From contig JAPKCP010000160.1 in the NCBI GenBank assembly GCA_028822885.1, forward strand, positions 1 through 7,731: DNA of 7,731 nt, written 5' to 3'. The position numbers were made by a program, and so were the translations under genes. Below are positions 5,533 to 7,731 of this stretch, in pieces. This stretch comes from Yoonia sp. (GTDB taxonomy: Bacteria; Pseudomonadota; Alphaproteobacteria; Rhodobacterales; Rhodobacteraceae). The notes under the pieces are model-generated. The model did not search any database and was not told the origin of the DNA. It saw only the letters and a program-made list of their open reading frames with translations. How positions within the stretch are numbered: position 1 is the first letter of the stretch; each line of letters opens with the position of its first letter.

Positions 5533-6758
5533 GTCAGTGCCACCAAGTCTTGTGCGAGATTTTTGATCACGGCGTGCTGGCCAGCTATCACCCGTTGTGC
5601 GTTGGTGATCTGGGTTGAAAGGTCCTGTGATAACGCATCAGCGAGCGATTGTTCTGTGGTCACGCAGATCGCTGCGTTTTCCGCGTTCAACAAGTCATAA
5701 TCTGCTTTGAAGTTGGCCGTGCGTGGGCCGTGAATGATCGCAGTGTGCAGGTTTGCCGCCTCCCAAGGTGAATGCCCTTCGGTCGTGTCGTTGGTGCCAC
5801 CGATAAATGCAGCGTTGGCGAGGCGATAGAATAGGCCCAGCTCTCCCAAAGTATCCGCGAGATAAATAGCCGTGTTTGCGGTGGGCATTTGCCCTTTGGA
5901 CCTGCGTTTAGTCGGCATGTTGGGGGTGATTTTTCGGTTGGGAAAGCGCGGTGCGATGATCAAAAGCGCGTTGGGAATTTGGGTTCGAAGACGTTTGTGC
6001 GCGGCGATTGCGAGCACTTCATCTGCGAGGTGTGATGGGGCTGTGATCCAAGTGAACCGGCTTTTGATTGTGGACTGCAGCGCCGCGAGATCCAAAGGAT
6101 TATGGGATAGCGCTGGTGCAGATGGTTTGAGAGATCCAGAGATGGAAATTTTTCCTGCTCCAAGGTAGTCTAAGAAGTCCGCGGTATCTTGGTCGTAGGC
6201 TGTGATCAACGCCATCTGTTTGTAAAGGTGAGCGAAAAAACTGTGCAAACGCGCCTTATTACGGAAACTACTTTCGGTCATCCGGGCGGAGATCATGGCT
6301 TGAGGAATTCTGCGGTTGGCTGACGTGGTGACAAAGCCGGGCCATAGGTCCTGCTCTGCCCAGATGCAAAGGTCGGGTTGCCAATGATCAAGGAATGCGT
6401 GGCGGTAGTTGGGCGCGTCGAGGGGGAGGAATTGGTGAATTGTGCGGGGTGGCATATTCTGGGCAAAGGCGTTTGCCCCAGCAAGGGTGCTGGACGTTAC
6501 GAGGAAATGTGCGTCAGTTATTGCTGCCATTTGGGCTATGAGGCCGCGCAGCGACAGCACCTCACCAAGGCCAACGGCGTGCAGCCAGATCAGGGTGCCA
6601 TCTGGGCGAGCCTCTGAAGGCTGTCCGAGCTTTTCAGTCCAGCGTGTGGGATGTTCTTTGCCGCGTGCTATGCGTTTTTTGAGATGCCGTTTTGCCAGAA
6701 ATGGAACGACGTGCGTTGCAGCAAGGTAGGCCCGCAATGTCAGTGGTTGCTTAGCCAC
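5529..6758 (-). CDS. Divergent Kdo transferase-like glycosyltransferase (GT30/WaaA family), first copy
   Basis: A 409-residue WaaA-family protein from a GTG start. The N-terminal RIARGKEHPTRWTEKLG stretch is typical of alphaproteobacterial WaaA, but no clear transmembrane anchor is visible. Family landmarks are present and altered: LHAVGLGE keeps catalytic Glu66 but has Gly for the usual Ser; WAEQDLWPG (133-141) replaces the ESELWP type; APRFPNR (269-275) replaces PRHPER; DTLGELGLFYRLANAAFIGG (302-321) is well kept; GHSPWEAAN (328-336) replaces GGHNPLEPA, retaining His329 and Glu333. The frame is open up to an ATG at 6995, but that extension lies inside the epimerase gene and reads as low-quality basic sequence. 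The GTG overlaps the epimerase stop by 8 bases, and the following AKQPLTLRAYL matches a normal WaaA beginning. No good Shine-Dalgarno is seen, so coupling to the upstream gene is likely. Donor sugar is uncertain. Confidence 0.85.
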   Translation of the reverse strand: MAKQPLTLRAYLAATHVVPFLAKRHLKKRIARGKEHPTRWTEKLGQPSEARPDGTLIWLHAVGLGEVLSLRGLIAQMAAITDAHFLVTSSTLAGANAFAQNMPPRTIHQFLPLDAPNYRHAFLDHWQPDLCIWAEQDLWPGFVTTSANRRIPQAMISARMTESSFRNKARLHSFFAHLYKQMALITAYDQDTADFLDYLGAGKISISGSLKPSAPALSHNPLDLAALQSTIKSRFTWITAPSHLADEVLAIAAHKRLRTQIPNALLIIAPRFPNRKITPNMPTKRRSKGQMPTANTAIYLADTLGELGLFYRLANAAFIGGTNDTTEGHSPWEAANLHTAIIHGPRTANFKADYDLLNAENAAICVTTEQSLADALSQDLSTQITNAQRVIAGQHAVIKNLAQDLVALT

Positions 6759-7731
6759 CGTCGTGGAACCGTTTTTGCATGTCGCTGGACCAGAATTCCT
6801 CAGATTGCAGGATTTTTGTGAACCGGGATGCCGCCGCGCCAGCCCCAAAACCTTCGTCGCGTGGCTGCCGCTGGCCCCAAATCTCACGCAAGAACGTTTC
6901 GATTTTGCCAGCGTCGCCTGCATCTGCAAAATGTACGGAAGCCGCTTTTGCGCGGTCCGTTTGACGGGTGCCGATATCGAGAGAGGGGAGTCCAAGAAAC
7001 GGTGCCTCTCGCACGCCAGCGGATGAGTTGCCGATCATGCAGGCGGCGTGTTTCATTAGCTCTGAAAAATGGGCGAACCGCATAGAGGGTAGCACCCGGA
7101 ACCGGTCAGTGGGTAGGGCGTCGATGGCGTCAAAAACGCCCGCGCTACCGGGATCGTTGTTGGGGGCAATCACGACGAAATTGCGCCCAGATGTTGCGAG
7201 TGCGCCGAACAAATCGCGCGCCTGCTGGGCCATTGTGTTGGCCTCTGATGTGACCGGGTGGAAAACACAGATGCCAAGGTCTGCAAAGGGGATGGCATAA
7301 CGGGTTTTGACCTCTTCCAGAGATACCCCTGATGGGCCAGCATGAAAGTCGAGTTCGGGTGAGCCGATGACGTGAATTGCACTGGCGTCTTCGCCCAAGG
7401 CCTTTACGCGCCGTGCTGCATCGTCTGAGCTGACAAAGTGGTGACTGGAAAGTTTTGAGTTACAATGGCGATATATTTCATCAATGGTTCCAGACACTTC
7501 ACCGCCTTCAATGTGCGCAGAGCGGATGTAGTTTGTGGCGCAGACAAGCGCGCAAGCAAGTGCTTCTACTCTATCGCCGTGGATGATCACGAGGTCTGGT
7601 TTTGCTTCGCGCACGAAGTCTGAAAAGCCAATGACGGTTTTAGCAAGGATAATGTCTTGCGGGTCGCCTTCCCGTTGGTTGAGGTATTCGTGCACGGTGA
7701 CGCCGGGCAGGCGCTGGACCTCAATTTTCGT
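6751..7731 (-). CDS. UDP-N-acetylglucosamine 2-epimerase (hydrolysing), NeuC/LegG type, 5' end off window
   Basis: GT-B-fold enzyme; in this subfamily it hydrolyses UDP-GlcNAc (or UDP-diacetylbacillosamine) while inverting C2 to give ManNAc (or its 6-deoxy-diamino analogue), the first step to sialic or legionaminic acids. The visible 326 residues run from the right edge with no start codon needed; roughly the first 55-65 residues are missing by comparison with usual lengths near 385. Diagnostic motifs are VIIHGDRVEAL (7592-7560), HIEGGEVSGTIDEIYRHCNSKLS (about 7520-7450), VIGSPELD, the Pro-rich VFHPVTSE, IGNSSAGVREAPFLGLPSLDIGTRQ (about 7040-6960) and a C-terminal tail rich in Gly/Ala. HIEGGE..GTIDE and GNSSAG(V/I)REA favour NeuC-type over the non-hydrolysing WecB type. 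The stop overlaps the next gene by 8 bases, placing it first of the visible genes in a surface-glycan operon. Exact substrate is not decided by sequence. Confidence 0.9.
   Translation of the reverse strand, partial: TKIEVQRLPGVTVHEYLNQREGDPQDIILAKTVIGFSDFVREAKPDLVIIHGDRVEALACALVCATNYIRSAHIEGGEVSGTIDEIYRHCNSKLSSHHFVSSDDAARRVKALGEDASAIHVIGSPELDFHAGPSGVSLEEVKTRYAIPFADLGICVFHPVTSEANTMAQQARDLFGALATSGRNFVVIAPNNDPGSAGVFDAIDALPTDRFRVLPSMRFAHFSELMKHAACMIGNSSAGVREAPFLGLPSLDIGTRQTDRAKAASVHFADAGDAGKIETFLREIWGQRQPRDEGFGAGAAASRFTKILQSEEFWSSDMQKRFHDGG

Noticed and set aside
5529..6758. First GT30 copy as a decaying pseudogene
   Set aside because: The frame is intact over 409 codons, catalytic Glu and donor-site His/Glu are kept, and it is tightly overlapped with both neighbours.
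6759..6995. N-terminal extension of the first GT30 gene from the ATG at 6995
   Set aside because: It lies fully inside the epimerase coding region on the same strand in another frame, reads as basic low-quality sequence, and the GTG at 6758 gives a normal WaaA N-terminus.

Overview
The window looks like chromosomal DNA of an alphaproteobacterium, most likely a marine Rhodobacterales (Roseobacter-group) species. This is inferred from moderate GC, gene style, the long eukaryote-like DeoC next to what looks like a two-domain aldehyde dehydrogenase, and protein sequences typical of that order. No sequence search could be run. There are seven genes. Six lie on the minus strand in two blocks and one, rpe, lies on the plus strand between them. 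Coding density is very high, with only two intergenic gaps (72 and 123 bases). I see no tRNA, rRNA, CRISPR, insertion sequence or phage gene, and no stretch over 300 bases without a gene.

Block 1 (1-3467, minus strand) is a deoxyribose-phosphate catabolic unit. It reads, in transcription order, a ChbR-like AraC-family regulator, a 72-base gap full of inverted repeats, deoC, and 3 bases later an aldehyde dehydrogenase whose C-terminus runs off the left edge. DeoC would split 2-deoxyribose-5-phosphate into glyceraldehyde-3-phosphate and acetaldehyde, and the dehydrogenase is well placed to oxidise the acetaldehyde. The dehydrogenase has a complete first catalytic domain, then a linker and the apparent start of a second ALDH-type domain.

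The middle (3468-4274) holds a regulatory gap with a perfect 12-base palindrome and a candidate promoter, then rpe (ribulose-phosphate 3-epimerase), transcribed away from the araC gene. The rpe 3' end overlaps the oppositely transcribed downstream gene by 29 bases.

Block 2 (4246-7731, minus strand) is a surface-glycan operon. It reads a 5'-truncated NeuC/LegG-type hydrolysing UDP-GlcNAc 2-epimerase, a divergent WaaA (GT30)-family glycosyltransferase, and a second, distinct WaaA-family glycosyltransferase. The three genes overlap by 8 and 4 bases, so translation is probably coupled. Two unlike Kdo-transferase homologues next to an enzyme normally used to make sialic-acid-like sugars is the most interesting arrangement here. 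One of them might use a CMP-nonulosonate rather than CMP-Kdo, or build a Kdo/nonulosonate-containing surface glycan. That is a hypothesis, not something the sequence proves.
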